Origin: Rotaria macrura
Lineage: Eukaryota; Rotifera; Eurotatoria; Philodinida; Philodinidae
Length of the DNA stretch: 64,000 nucleotides
Assembly (NCBI GenBank): GCA_900239685.1
Contig: OENT01000100.1
Coordinates: 62,001 to 126,000 of the forward strand
Direction of reading: 5' to 3'
The translations under genes and the position numbers were made by a program. Numbering within the stretch: the first letter of the stretch is position 1; every line of letters begins with the position of its first letter. The notes beneath the pieces are model-generated. The model ran no database searches. It saw nothing but the letters and a program-made list of their open reading frames with translations, and was not told the DNA's origin. Shown in pieces: positions 36,297 to 49,735 of the stretch.

Positions 36297-39177
36297 ATGA
36301 GTTTCGATAACGTACCTCTGGATAGCGATTCCAGTAATGAAAATAAAATACTATCATCATCCTTACTAGACGAAATAACTTGTGCTATCTGTTTGGATAT
36401 ATTCGACGAACCCAAACGAACATCATGCCTACATGTAGCATGCCGTCGATGTTTAGAAGAATATCATCATTCATGTAAAAATGAAATGGATATTGCCACT
36501 TGTAAAGTTTACATATGCAATTTAATGACTATGAACTAAGAGCGAAACATTTTATTCTACTAGGTCCACAATGTCGAGCACCATCAATTCAATTACCAAA
36601 TGGTGATGCCAGTTGTCTTCCGCCAGCTATTGATAAAGAACAACTAATAAAAATTTATAGGCAAAAACAGAACATTGAAAATAAACATATCGGTAACTTT
36701 TTTTTGGCGCAAGTTTTTCATTTCTTCATTTCTATGTGATCCATTAAATTCTAGGTCAATGTTCGCTATGCAAAACGGATTCTATTAATCTATATGGTCG
36801 ATGTTTTCAATGTCAAGAAAATTATTGTCAAACATGTTATGGATATCATGCACATTTTCATCCAGGATCCTCTCATCAAGCTCGTACATTTGATGAAATT
36901 CGTCATTTACCGAAACCACCACTTCAGTTTGATGACACCATATCGTTCACATGTTCACAACGGCACAATAAACGTCCATTAGAATTTTACTGTACTAAAT
37001 GTTGTGAATGTCTTTGTTCCGAATGCCTTATTGATGAAAATACATCTCATCATCGACAGCAATATCACACCATAAAACTTCTATCACAAATAGCACAGGA
37101 TAGTCGTTATCAATTGGAACGCCTTCATGTAAATAAATTAAAATCAATTCATACAGAATTAAGGGAAACGATTGATTACATAAGTAAAATTCTTGATCGT
37201 GATCAACGATTATTTATTATATTTGATCAATTACAAAAACAAGAAGATAAAGTAAATGAACTTGATAAATTACTTGAAACATTAGTTCATCATGCACATG
37301 ACGTACACGTTGTTTTATATGAAGTACAAGCTCGAGATCAATTGACCGAGATTCTACATGAAAGACCACCAAGACCAAGACAAGGACATTCACTTAATGG
37401 ACTACGATTTGAACCGGTGTCAAGTAAATATAAAGTTGAATGAACAAAACATTTCTTTTTATGATTATTTGCTAATTGAATCATAAAGTCTTCCGCCTAC
37501 TGATATGACGTAACACGAATGCTTATGGTTAATGTGATAGTTGTAGCTAATGATATTAGACGTTTTACATAGCACTCATTCTTAGAATCAATTACTATAT
37601 TTTCATTCATAATTAACTTATCACTAGATTAACCGAATCCCAGAGAGTTTGCAGAAGAGAACACATCAAATATGAGATTAACTACGCAAAGCATTTGGAA
37701 GCAGTTTCAAACATTTCATTATAGATGCCTCTCTTACCAGCATTCAAAATAATACTCTTTTCGAAATATTTTTCATTCATCAGATGATAGTTGCCGTCTA
37801 TCGATAATTTCAATTCATTAAGTAGTTCGTTTTTCAAGCATGAAATTCCTATGACCCACTCTGAAATATGGACAGTTCATTACGATTCAAAGAGAATCTC
37901 TCATGCAAGAAAAAACTAGTTGATAACAAAATCAACACTATCTGATCATATGTAATCGAAAGCGGTCGTTCTAAGATACTTGATAATTGACTATCTGATC
38001 TTTGACTAGACTCGTTTCTAATGGACATATTGTTATCATCATTGAGCGTATAGTCAAAAACGACTCTATTTAATTATATAATTAAATCCTATGGGAATTT
38101 TCTTTCAAAGCTTTTCATTTCACTCGTATAAATTTCGGCTAATCCTCTAGAGAAATATACCCTGGCCTTTTTTGAAGAATATTTAAGCATGAGTTGATTT
38201 TATTACTATTTCAGTTCTTGAATAATTATCTCAAGAGAAATTATTTATTTATTTTTTTAGAATCAAAACGTCTGATGAAAATAATTTTACCATTTGAAAT
38301 ACTCCCAACTGTAAATGATCCTCCAGCTCAACATGTTGAACATGTTTATTTGGATTTTATTCCGATCAAAAATAAAACATATTCGAAACCTGTGATTGGC
38401 TATCAAATATCATATGAACAATCCGATTCAACATTTTTACGTCTGTTTGGTTCATTTATTCCTCAACAAATAAAACAATTTACATGTTCACTTTATTCAT
38501 ATTCCTATATAAATAAACAATTCATAAAAGAAGATACAAGTGAATATTTATTTAATTTTCCGAAAAAATTCGAACATGAAATCAAACAACGAGCGAAAAA
38601 CGATACAATAAGTTATACGGATAATGATGAACTAATAACAATTATTTATGATTTTAAAATGGATATTTTAACAATCAAACAATTAAATATTATACTTGGT
38701 TTATCCATTCATGAAAAGAAAAAAGAGAATTTTCTTGGCTATGATTTACAATTAAAATCCATACATATACGTCTATCATCAAATAAACGACAATTATTTA
38801 TCTGTGGTTTAAAATCTAATAATAATAAATTAATATGTTTTATATATGATTTAAATACACTTGAAAATCTTGATACGTATTCATTTTACATTGGAAAAAA
38901 TATAAAAGATATCCTCGATGTTATTATATGTAGTGATAATAATATATTTATATGTTTTCAAACAGTTGATAGAAAATTATTCATGTGGTATGGAAAAGAA
39001 TATATAGAAGAAATTGCTTTTAGTGGAATAGAACTCGGAGAAACTAAATGTAACATCGATCGATTGGCTTTAAGTTCACAAATGGATATTTTAATTGCAT
39101 ATCGAAATACCGAACAAGACGATACGCGAACTTGTTTTGCAATGAGCAAATATTTAATACCATTGTACGAAACTTAA
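36297..39177 (+). CDS. TRIM-like RING / B-box / coiled-coil protein with unassigned C-terminal domain
   Basis: Likely E3 ubiquitin ligase. Exons 36297-36501, 36564-36692, 36755-37423 and 38261-39177 give 639 aa. RING C3HC4: Cys29, Cys32, Cys44, His46, Cys49, Cys52, then CPQC at 69-72 created by the first splice. B-box type 1-like CSLC...CFQCQENYCQTCY...HFH starts at about 114; B-box 2 (TCSQRHNKRPLEFYCTKCC...HH) at about 178-225. A coiled coil with Glu/Leu/Lys heptads follows to about 300. The last join is less certain: without it the protein ends at TGA 37441-37443 (382 aa). A good donor (TCA A|GTAAAT) and a phase-1 acceptor before ESKRLMK support joining, and the downstream frame has no convincing start of its own. 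The C-terminal half (about 335-639) is beta-rich, perhaps propeller-like (RQLFICGLKSNNNKLICFIY). Confidence 0.72.
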
Positions 39178-39241
39178 AAGTTTAGTCTTTCGTTGAATTG
39201 CATTTATGTATGGGATAATTTGTTTTTCTCGGTTGCAAACT

Positions 39242-39247
39242 AATAAA
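39242..39247 (+). promoter_or_regulatory. Polyadenylation signal of the TRIM-like gene
   Basis: AATAAA about 65 bp past the stop codon. Confidence 0.45.
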
Positions 39248-40686
39248 TTAAATTCATTGAACGAATTCTTTTGAAATAGTGATTGATCCGTGTTCGTTCA
39301 AGTTTTGATAGATATATTGACGTTTTCTTTTGTAAAAGTTTCTTTTTAATGTTTACAGATACATTCGGAGATGAACGACTGTACAATAAATGGAAACATA
39401 TCAATTCAGAAGAAAAACAACTCCAGTAGATATGAATGAAAATTGATGCCATCGGATGAACGATCATACATCCATCGATCCAATTCTAAGATAACTAATA
39501 CATGGGTTTGACATGGATTAGAGAGATTGATATACGATTCTTTTACTAAGTACAAGTATTAGAGGATAGTGTCATCATATTTTTAATACTTCTCATATTC
39601 GAAATGGATGTGTTTGCCATAATAAAATTTTTTGTCAATATTTTCTTAATATTCCAGTAGAAGCATATGAATTTGCAGTGAAGCACTTTTTTTATTACAT
39701 CAATGGATTAGAATATTTCTTACAAGTCAGCATTGAACGTTTGGCTAAGAAATTTTTATTGTAAAAATTTCATAAATAATATGATGTGACATTAAATTTT
39801 TAATTCATAGATCTTCAAGGTTCTATATTATGATCAAAAAAATGTTTGTGAATATTCTTAGAATGCATACAGTTTTTTCAGAAATAATGGTTGTTCCTCG
39901 GAGAGTTCTATTGACAATAATGTGCACTAATCGATAAAAAGAAGACGCGATAAAAGATTCTACTTTATCCCAAGTTTAAGAGAAAAATATGTTTTTGATG
40001 ATGTTTATTTCAGACTTTGAATACATCTGTTCATATGTCCTAGACTTGCATGTTGAACATAAAAGTGAAAATTCAGAGTCTCATTGTAAATCGAAATCAT
40101 AAATCAACATGTAGTCGTGAGATTCTCCTAAATTTTATAAAATTTTTTCAGCATGTTGCAAAAAATATTTTTCGGAGTAGTCGTGGTTAATTAAATATTC
40201 GTACAAAGCCGTTGACAACATCAGTGAGTAGATGTTTATCAATGTTTTCAATCGTTCGATCTTATTCTAGGAAAATGATCTACTTGAATCATTTCAAAAT
40301 TGATGAAATAAATTGTTGAGATCTTATCAAGTCAATGTGATTTCATTACTGGATCAATTAAAAAGAATCGAACATCTTTTCTGTTTGTATTAATAAACTA
40401 TCGAGTATGCATGGATATCATTAAAATCTCATTACAATTATGTAACGATCATGTTGAATAAGTTTATTAGATAGCTTTGATTGATCCAACAAGAATCCAT
40501 TGAGTAATCTACATAATATCATAGAAAATGATGCAGCCATAGTATCTTCTCTTCTCAAACACGCAAAAATTTCCTCATCGTTTCTCTTAAACACTTCAAA
40601 CAAAAATGCATTGATTTTTAGTAAAATTACATTTCAATGTAATTACATATATCGGCTACAATATTATGACTACTCCGTAATTTATA
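39248..40686. other. Intergenic, nothing assigned
   Basis: AT-rich DNA between the TRIM-like gene and the MITE. No coding signal. Confidence 0.45.
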
Positions 40687-40694
40687 TTAGATAT
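40687..40694. repeat. Left target-site duplication of the MITE
   Basis: TTAGATAT, identical to 40960-40967 on the other side of the element. Confidence 0.85.
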
Positions 40695-40959
40695 CAGAGC
40701 TCCGAGGGACGACAAAAAAGTCGTCCCGTCCCGCGTCCCGTCTGACAGGGTTTACCAAAAATTTCCGAACTGTTTCATTAGTAAACGATTACTTTTTGGG
40801 GCTTGAAATGGTTGAGTCAGTTGTTTTGACCGAAAGCGACACTTCTCTGATGAAAAGTCACAAAGAAGAATTGTTTTTCAGCTAAAAAACGAAAAAAATA
40901 TTCTTTGCGGGACGCAGAACGAATCCAAAACTAGTCCCGTCCCGTCCCGCGGAGCTCTG
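40695..40959. mobile_element. hAT-type MITE with perfect 8-bp target duplication
   Basis: 265-bp element bounded by TIRs CAGAGCTCCG and CGGAGCTCTG and flanked by identical TTAGATAT copies (40687-40694 and 40960-40967). The 8-bp duplication and CAGAG start fit the hAT superfamily. Subterminal GC-rich tracts of repeated TCCCG units lie inside both ends, and an 8-bp-stem hairpin (GGGACGAC...GTCGTCCC) follows the left TIR. No transposase is encoded, so it needs a source in trans. The intact duplication suggests a fairly recent insertion. Confidence 0.85.
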
Positions 40960-40967
40960 TTAGATAT
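40960..40967. repeat. Right target-site duplication of the MITE
   Basis: TTAGATAT, identical to 40687-40694. Confidence 0.85.
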
Positions 40968-43854
40968 GCTCTAATGTGTTAGTTGTGTCACATACAAGTG
41001 GATCTGTTTTGTCTAAAAGACCCATGAATGAGTTCGAATTATTTGATAATGATGATTAATTATTGTCGCAGTCATCATCTTAGTATTACGGATCAATTAA
41101 AATAATTAAAAATTTGTGAAAAAGACATTCTTGACAAATATGAATAACAATCGATGATGGAAAAATCTCAAAGAAGATGTGAGAAAGAAAACATGTCTTT
41201 TTACTTGGAAATTTCAACTCTTGTATTTTGAGATACATCCTGCTTTAGGCAGATGTCAATTAGATTTCTCTACTCAATATGTTCAACTAGATATTGATTT
41301 CAGAAAGATGACCAATAAGCCTTTACATATGACCGTCAATTTACGTTGTTATCATCTTTTCGCTAAGATGCTATCTGTCGAGTGTAAAATTTCAAATTCG
41401 ACGTCTCACATTTTTCGTTTTACCTCAAGCGTATTGATAACTACTCTACTCATCACTCGCAGAACATGAGACAATTTACGATCAAGTAATATATTGCCTT
41501 TTAATGTTATCAGCGTCGTAGTTATTCGAATCCAATATTACGAAGTAGGTCTCGTCAATCTTATTCTCTGAACTTTTTTAGCAACCGATTTTGACTTAGT
41601 TTTTAATAAAATTCAAAATTTCTTAAATTTTCACACATGAAATTCATGCAATCTATATAGGCATGTTTTTGCGATAAAAATTTGTGCTGATTGGGTGTGA
41701 CAATACAGTGGATACACAGTACAGAATACAATTTATCTCATCAAGTTTTATCTAGATCTGTATGACTAATCGATATAGAACATTGCTTTTTGTGTTATCT
41801 ATAGTCTATTATATTTTTTGTGCAAGTGAAACCGCTGAAGTAACATTGTTATCATAGATAGAAACTTTAGGACTTCAACGTTCTAGTGAAAATTTCATTG
41901 ATCTTTGCCGAGTAAAGGCCAAAGTAACTATTAAATATAAACCACTATAGAATCTAAAGAACAGCCGTTTTAAAATTATCTGTAAATTAGAATGTTCTTC
42001 GAAATAAAATCGTACTCATGGAAACTAATGAATCCACGTAAATTAAATGTCACTAGCCAATATGTTAAAATAAAATACAGAACTATCGCTCAAAAGAGAG
42101 GTTCATATGTATGATTTTTCGTATCTCATGAACTTAGCACGTATTTATCTCAATTCATGCAAGAAAATTTCCAAAAAGATTTATAGGTCATACCTTAAAA
42201 ACTCAATCAGTCCTCTCTATACGTAGATCATTACCGTTTAGTAATATATACATATAGTAGTTGGCAAACGTCTCTACACTAGAAGATATCCACTGTCGAA
42301 AGTGCCCGAGTTTTCGAGATCTGTACGCATATAAATCATTAAGAAAGTAGATCAGAACTATCATCGTGCTCTGATTATCCGTTTATAATCAAAATTACGG
42401 CAAATAGTAACGAAAAGCGCATATTTTTATGTTGAATTTTATATCACTAAAAAGAAAGGGCTTTGTAAGTCAACTGATTTCTCATTATTTACGTCTATTC
42501 TATACTCATTTAAGATATTAATTACATCGAGACCTATAAATCTTGACTAGAACTATCAACATTTCTCTCTAAATAATCCAACGACAAAAGTTCTCTTATT
42601 GAGTTTTTAGAAGTATAATTATAGCTGAACATTATTACCTCCATGTCACACAAAAGAATCGTCTTTCAAACAGAAACGGCACATCTATAATTGTACTGTT
42701 GACACCAATTAATCGAAAATCTTCAGAGACAACAATCTTACAGATCTTAACACAATTTTTTGAGCTATCAAGAATGAATTATGTATATGATAGAAACCAA
42801 CGCTAAATCGGTAGGTAGATTTTCCAGATAAAATAGCTTGAAGTGAAAAATAAGTCCCGTTCATTATAGTTCTTATTACATTTAAGGAAGCTGAGTGAAC
42901 TCGTGGTCCTCATCTAGATTTCGGTAGATTATATGCACAGGAATTTTCAGACACCTCTGATAGTTAAGAACTCCTGAGGAGGATATTTTTATCCTCCCAA
43001 TTGTAGTCATATAGTTATATATAAAATATATTAAAATAAAAACAATCTGGTTTATATACGAATCAGCATAGAAAAACGCATGGGAATTATTTTTTCTTGT
43101 CAAATCGTCTACATACGATAGAGCGCACCAAATATTCATTTAGTTGTCTAGTTTTTTCGATCAAAACTTGATGTGCGGATGGTTTTGACAAATGTTCAAA
43201 GAACATGATTTTCGAATTGAAAATCAGATCTTCTATATTTTCTAAGTACATGAAATGTGTAGATGCGTGCATTCGATTAGAAAACGATGAGAAGTTGATT
43301 GTAGATCAGACAAGTGTGTGACGTTAAATCTTTTGCCAGTTAAATAACTCTTTGAAGAATGTAATTGAAAACTACTATTGCAGAATCAGTTTTGTTCTAC
43401 TCATCTGAAATCTCCTACCATGAAAATTTCTCTCGTTTACTATGTTCAATTATTCAAAAGTATTACTGACAAGAGAATGCATTTGAAAGTAGTTCATTGT
43501 CACAATTCTAGCGCCATTGAAATAGATGATAGACTCTTCATATATACTATTTCTATTCCGTATTTTTTTGTATTAATCTCACATGCAAGTTTATATCTGT
43601 TTGAATTCTAGTTCCAACAAACGAGAACTAAGATACTGGTTGTTTTTTTATCACATATGGCTGAACTTATTGACAAATCATTTAGTAAACATGTGTATGG
43701 TCAGTCAAACATCAAATAACAAGACACAAAATGCAAATTGTTCTATTCTCATCTTTATTAAAGAATGTTGTTTTAACTAATCTTACTGTTTAGGTTGAAT
43801 TTAATTCATCAACACAAAACAAGTGGAAAAGGAACACAATGATGGCAAATAATT
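40968..43854. other. 2.9-kb gene-poor interval
   Basis: A 96-codon plus-strand frame at 41179-41469 and several shorter frames at 42882-43780 have no domain or splice context. Nothing else recognised. Confidence 0.45.
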
Positions 43855-44454
43855 CTAGAAAGCACCACCACTAATAGCACCCGTGGCTGCTTGTGGCCCA
43901 AGAAGGATTGATCGTTGCTCACGACTCATCTGTTCGGCAACTTGTAACAATTCTTTTTGAATAAGTATTGGAAATACGAGTACGCACATGGTAGAAGTTA
44001 ACCTAATTGTAGATAGTAATATTTTAGAAGACACAAAAATAGTAAATAAAATTAATTCTAAATCTTACCACCAAGTTGCTGTACGACCTTTACTATATGC
44101 GAGTTTTGTTCCATTTATAACTCCACTATTAAATGATCCAACAGCATTTCGAACACATTCTGGAAACATTTCTTTCAATGCAACGATACGCTCAAGAATT
44201 GTTTCATCGTCAAGTAATAAATCATCATCATCATTATCAGACTTTGCTGATGTAACATTAGACGGATTAGAACGGACTATTTGTGTTGGCTGTTGTTGCT
44301 GCTGCTGAATTACTATAGGTATTCCAAGATCGAGTGAATCATTATTATTCGATAGTGCTGAATTCATCATCATCATTTCATCACTTGGTGAGAATTCAAT
44401 ACCATCTTGTGCTGTTATAAACTCTCGAAGAATTTCTTCGTCCATATTTTCCAT
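43855..44454 (-). CDS. TOMM22: Mitochondrial import receptor subunit TOM22 homolog
   Basis: Central receptor of the mitochondrial outer-membrane TOM complex. Two exons (44069-44454, 43855-44002) with a 66-bp intron give 177 aa, longer than human (142 aa) because of a Gln-rich N-terminal insert. The acidic cytosolic part (DDDDLLLDDETILERIVAL) is followed by KEMFPECVRN, matching the conserved LTEMFPERVR. The single transmembrane helix spans about residues 126-146 (TATWWLTSTMCVLVFPILIQ), with the splice inside it. The intermembrane tail (QMSREQRSILLGP...GAISGGAF) matches the Gln-rich RQILLGP ending. The order and spacing make the assignment secure. The next gene on this strand upstream (GNL1) ends 923 bp away. 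Confidence 0.93.
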
Positions 44455-45377
44455 TTTTATGTATCTAAAATATCAATCCAAAGTTTTTATTGATTACTTA
44501 ATCTTTTCATGTCGACATATTTTGAATACACAGATATCTCTATCGATAACTCTCTACATATATATATATATATATATACATGTGCGATCAAATATTTATC
44601 TTTAGTCACTGAATTATGATTCTTGAATGCAATATTCCACTGATCTGTGTTTACATAAAGATATCAGAACTTTATACTTTAATTTCGACTTAATTAAATG
44701 TAACGCTTAATTTATTTTCTAGAAGAAGAATGATCATATGATGCGTAGTTTTTTTATTCTTTGAATACATCCGAAATCCTAGCCGTAATAAAACGAAGTA
44801 TTCACTGAGTCAATTGTCGCTGTCTGAATGTTTTTAAAATGAAAATGATGGAAGTAAAAAGCAGAGAACAAAAAAAAACTATTTCAGTTCTCTTTTTTAA
44901 GAATATATGTGTGTAGTTTAATCAAAAATAAAATAAACATATTTCTTGATGCATACATTCATTTGGTTTTTAAATGGGAAAAGAAACCAAACGTTCATTG
45001 CGTAGTGTAAGGAAAAAAGCAAAACAAGTATTCAATAGAAGACATGAGAGAATACATTGGAGAACATATCCTTGAAAGAATTGCTTGATAAATAATCATC
45101 TTTTTAGAGATGAAAAGCAAAGTTCCTCAAACCGAATACAAAGTTTTATTATTGCTTTTAACTACTCCCAGTAAAATAGAAAAGGAAGTCATATACAGTA
45201 TCATTAGTGCATTGATGTTTTCTTTTTTCATATAACTAATAGAGCATAAAAGTGTACGATTAGACAATTTTGTACAACTGTTTACAGATCAATTGCTAAT
45301 TAATCTGAATAAATGAAAACCAGAAGCGAGATAAACTTTTTTTTCAATTCATGAAAGACATTTGTCACCGGAAGAAT
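44455..45377. other. Intergenic between GNL1 and TOMM22
   Basis: About 920 bp of AT-rich DNA with a TA repeat near 44561-44577. It contains the 3' UTR of GNL1 and the promoter of TOMM22. No other gene seen. Confidence 0.45.
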
Positions 45378-48300
45378 TTATCCATCCACTTCTCCTTCTT
45401 CTTCATCTTCATCATTACGTTGATTGCTATTGCTAGATTTTCTTCTTGCTCTTCGTCGTGTATTTTTTACTTGTTTTAAATGTTCTCTTTCATCGTGATC
45501 ACGATTTAAAGTAATGAATCGATTCACATCTTCGACCGTTTCAGGTCCATGATCACTTGTCGATGCACTACATGATGCTAATTGATGATCATCACTGGTT
45601 GGAAAAGCTTCGCTATCATCACCACCGGATACACTATCGTCTGGACGTTTTTGTTTATCAACAGCTAATCGAATTTGTTGTTCAAGTTCAATAGCTCGAG
45701 GATCAGATAAATATCGTTCTTAAATAAACATCATAGAAAAGAAAATCAATACGAAGGAAAAGAAAGAGACCGTACCTTTTTCAACGACAAAACCTGGTGG
45801 TCGAAGAAACAAATTTATTCGACCATCGAGTGCTAAGCGAAGAATATGATTAGCTGCTCGATATACATCAGGTCTTGATGCTTTTGCCGTTAAAAATCCA
45901 CGTTTTATTGCCCAAGCTAGGAATGAAAAGAATCGTATCGAATAAATAATCATCGTTTTGTCATTCACGTGATTAACGTACCTTCACAAATATCCATTGC
46001 ACTATACTTTGGTGTTTCTTCTTCAAGTTTTTCTAATTTGAGAAGTTTTATCATTGGCAACCATTGTGCAAGATATCCAACAGCTGTGTAAGGTTCTTGA
46101 ACTTGTGCTATTGGATAAATACCAGCTAGAATCTTAAAGACAAAAATTCAAAATGAAAAATGTATGAGTCATATTGTCTGTTTTTTTTCTGCATTTACTT
46201 GCAATGGTCGGTCAACGAACGAAGGAAAAACTAAGCCAGGACAATCACATAAACGTACAGTTGGTGTTAAATTTATTGTTTGAAAATGTTTTGTATGTCC
46301 GGGCGTACGTGATACACTAACAACTTTATGACCAACAATACTATTCAATATTGACGATTTACCAACGTTTGGATATCCTGTAAAACCTAATGTTATGTAA
46401 TTCGTCGATTTTGCCGCATTGATTAATGGTGATAAATCAATATTTTCTTGTTTGAGTTGCTTTTCAATATTTTCATCATTCATACATTCTTGAATATGTT
46501 GTCTCCATGATGATAAATCAATTCGAGAACCAACGATCGATGATATACATTCGAGTAATGCTAATGGTCCAATGGCATAGTAATTTTTTCGACGTACGAT
46601 ACGTGCCATAACTTGATAGTTGTCAAAATCGTCACGTGTTGTTGATAAATCTTTTGGATATGATGTATAAGTTAGAATATGTAATTGAGGGAATTTATTA
46701 GTAAAATAATCTTTGACAGCAATGACCAATGACGGTGGTACAAGATCAATTTTATTTAAAATAACGACTAATTGCTTATTGTGAATACGTGTGACGGAAT
46801 CATACAGTGTTGGAGAAAAATGAAGAACCTTTTGTAGACAAAATGACAGTATTTGATTCATGCTATATATTAATGAAAAGTAATAGATTGACATTCTCGT
46901 TTTGGTTTCTTGTGATACTTAATATTGAACTCAAATTGAAATCGTACTTTGATTATTGACGAAGATGTTTCTAACAAAAAACTATCTATATTGAAATTTC
47001 ATCAATGAACTTATAGTTACAAAATTTCATACAAATCGAATAGATCAAATTTCAAACACAGCTGATTTACGTATAAATATTTACAAATTAGAAAATTGAA
47101 TTTCTACTATCGCATGAATGCATTTCCTAGAATCTGATCGTCATACTTCACACGCACTAGAAGAGACGAAGCAAGGTCGTTCTAGCAATATGAGCTTTAC
47201 TTTTACTGCGTCATACATATAACTATTGTCGGCTTGAAAACTAATTGTAACATGAATTTCTATGAGTTTGAAGCTACCGTGCTAGATTTCTCTTCTGAAA
47301 GTCGATGCAAAAATACATCAGCACGAAGTGAACTTCAAAGAATTTCTAGCTCTTTTATCTCAAGTACAAGTTCAATATCAAGAGAATGTTTGCTATCATA
47401 GAAAACAAAATTCAAATTGATGGAATCTGCTTACTAGCAAAGAACAAAACACAATAACTTACAGCAAAACGTATATCAACAATCATAAGAATAATATCAC
47501 ATATTTCCACTGTTCGCCATAATTGTCTCCAGGTTTCTAGATTCATTTCAAAATAACTTAGATTGTTAGCTTCATAGGTTGCAAAAATTTTGTCCAAGTA
47601 ACTCTAAAAAATGAATTTTCGTTTATGAGTATATTCTTAAGTGTTTTCTTTTGTAGTATTAATTTTACATTAAAATAGGTTTTTTCTTGTTGTTCTAATT
47701 GTTCTTTGGTCATACTGTATGCCCATGGTGGTCGTATGGGCATATCAAGAACATTTCCTGGTGGATAAATTTGTTCGATTGGAATTTCTAATGATTCCTC
47801 TGGCAATTTTTGAATGCATAATTGAGCGAGTTTTTTTCGTCGATCGATTTCATCGCGAGATTCACGTTGAAAATGAAGACGATATCTATTGATAGATAAA
47901 TAGATTTTCATAAGTTACATAAAAATAAAATTCATCACAAGTATTGAATAGAGATTTTCCGAGATCAATTATGACCACATTGATTTTCATTTAACGTATA
48001 AATAGCAAAAAAACATTGTGTATTTCTTTGATTCCAAAACAGATCTTTTACTGCTGATTCTTTTCAAGTGTAAATTTATATATATATATTATTGACGAGG
48101 TAGCTGCGTTACGCAGAGTTTAAATGTCACGCAAACACCTGATTCTTATCTATTGTGCCGATGAGGATACAGTCACATTTTCATCATCGGAAACAGTTTT
48201 ATGCAGAACTACTCTTTCTACAAATGAATAGAGTCATGACATGTCTAAGAAATATTTCATTGGAGATGAATATTCACTGGAGAAATCTAAAAAATCGAAC

Positions 48301-49326
48301 GATTGAAAATAGTGATGATTACAAATTAATTTTTGAAGAATCTTCTCTATTTTTCCATAGTAAAAAGTATTTATGGATCGGTTCAGTTATCACCGAAACT
48401 ATGTATAACATATCGTTGTGAATTTTTTCATTGTTGATCACGTCAGTATGCAACTGACAAGTTGTTGTTTATTTCTTTTTACTAATATTCAAAGATTTCT
48501 CATGAGAAGTAAAAATATGAACATATGTTGATCTTATCATTCATTAGTACAACCGTTCCTCCAGTTCTGAATATTCATGTTCATAAATTCCCAAAGATAC
48601 TGACTGGTGTCATTAAATAGTTTTCTATCGAATGTTCGTTTTCCGATTCGATTGAAAAGAATTGGCATTAATCTTATTATTTTAAAAGACAGAAAACAAT
48701 TTACATTCATCAGAGCAAATCTTGTATAATAGCTTAACCATAATGTCAAGCAATACAACCATTTTTATTTCTCGTTGCCATATGTTAACATTTTTCTATG
48801 TAAACAGTCATAGGATGACAACTTTTTATTGCGTATGGCAATAAAAAAAAGAATAGCACTGATCGTTCGAATATGGATTTTCATGAAAATTCTCATCGTT
48901 CTATTAATTAATATCATTTTATCTCATAGGTATGTGCTCAAACTCACTCAAAGCAAAGGGAAAGGTCGAAAAATCGATAACAAAAAAAGATATCGATTTT
49001 AACTTAATCAAAAGAGATTTTCGTGCTAATATTTAAAACGAAAGAAATCTTACCGATTTGGATTGTGAAGATTACCATCTTGAACCGGTTGTTCATTAAG
49101 ACGACGACGAGAATAATGCGAACCATTTACATCTATGGTAGACGATTCATCATCAGAATCTGCCCATCTATCTCCTAAATAACACAAACAAACGAACGTA
49201 CGAACAATTAGTTTTACTATTCTTAGATTAAACTAAATTACCTTGAGCTCGTTTTTTTTCTCGTTTTAACTTCAATTGTTCTTTTTTCTTTTTTGCGCTA
49301 AATGGTTTTTTTCTGGTACTACTCAT
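45378..49326 (-). CDS. GNL1: Guanine nucleotide-binding protein-like 1 (circularly permuted GTPase)
   Basis: Member of the YlqF/YawG GTPase family (HSR1/GNL1). Eight exons (49242-49326, 49054-49174, 47669-47885, 47463-47603, 46199-46828, 45982-46132, 45776-45916, 45378-45718) give 608 aa; human has 607. The GTPase motifs are in permuted order: NKIDLV (G4, about 213), GYPNVGKSS (G1, about 339), then DCPG (G3, about 383). Other conserved blocks: RKKPFSAKKKKEQ at the N-terminus, NRYRLHFQRESRDEI, PPWAYSMTKEQL, LSYFEMNLETWRQLWR, VVSVSRTPGHTKHFQT, IYPIAQVQEPYTAVGYLA and RPDVYRAANHILRLALDGR. The tail is acidic (DEDEEEGEVDG). Introns of 634 and 1168 bp contrast with the other short ones; the latter contains a hairpin that may be a Helitron relic. 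Very high confidence. Confidence 0.96.
48091..48115 (-). repeat. GC-rich hairpin, possible Helitron 3'-end relic in a GNL1 intron
   Basis: On the minus strand CTGCG-TAA-CGCAG is followed by CTACCTCG and then TCAAT. The element at 29829-30428 has hairpin, TACCTCG and CTAGT in the same arrangement. The terminal CTRR is missing here, so this may be a degraded or unrelated end. Confidence 0.3.
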
Positions 49327-49735
49327 TTTTGATGTAAATTATATCTTAATCTTTAAAAAAAATGGACATGAATAAATCTCAAGAATAAAAATGAAAAAAA
49401 ATAACAATACATTCATCTTTATTTTTATCAAAGAAGATCATTGAAAAAAATGAATTTATATATATATTCGAAATGATAAGATAAACACACAAGACGAAAA
49501 CGACAAAGTTAAACATTTTTTAGGAACAAAAAAACTTCAAATGTGAATATGAGTAGTAGAAAAATGACATAAAAATTCAAATCACAATGATGCTTCGCAT
49601 TTTGTGTGTTTACATGTGAACAAATAATGTACGAGCGTTACTGACATTGGTGTTCATGTATAAATTGAATAGAGAAAGAAAATAATTGAAGGCATCACAC
49701 TGTTTGCTTCTTTTCTCTTTCGTTTTATCATTCTC
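49327..49735. other. Intergenic between UGDH and GNL1
   Basis: 409 bp between two minus-strand genes. A minus-strand AATAAA at 49418-49423 may serve UGDH. Confidence 0.45.

Noticed and set aside
36119..36415. 98-codon minus-strand frame over the TRIM start
   Set aside because: Antisense to the clear RING exon; no domain of its own.
40500..40745. 81-codon plus-strand frame
   Set aside because: Runs from AT-rich DNA into the MITE terminus; no domain.
48155..48421. 88-codon plus-strand frame inside a GNL1 intron
   Set aside because: No recognisable domain or splice partners; probably chance or relic sequence.
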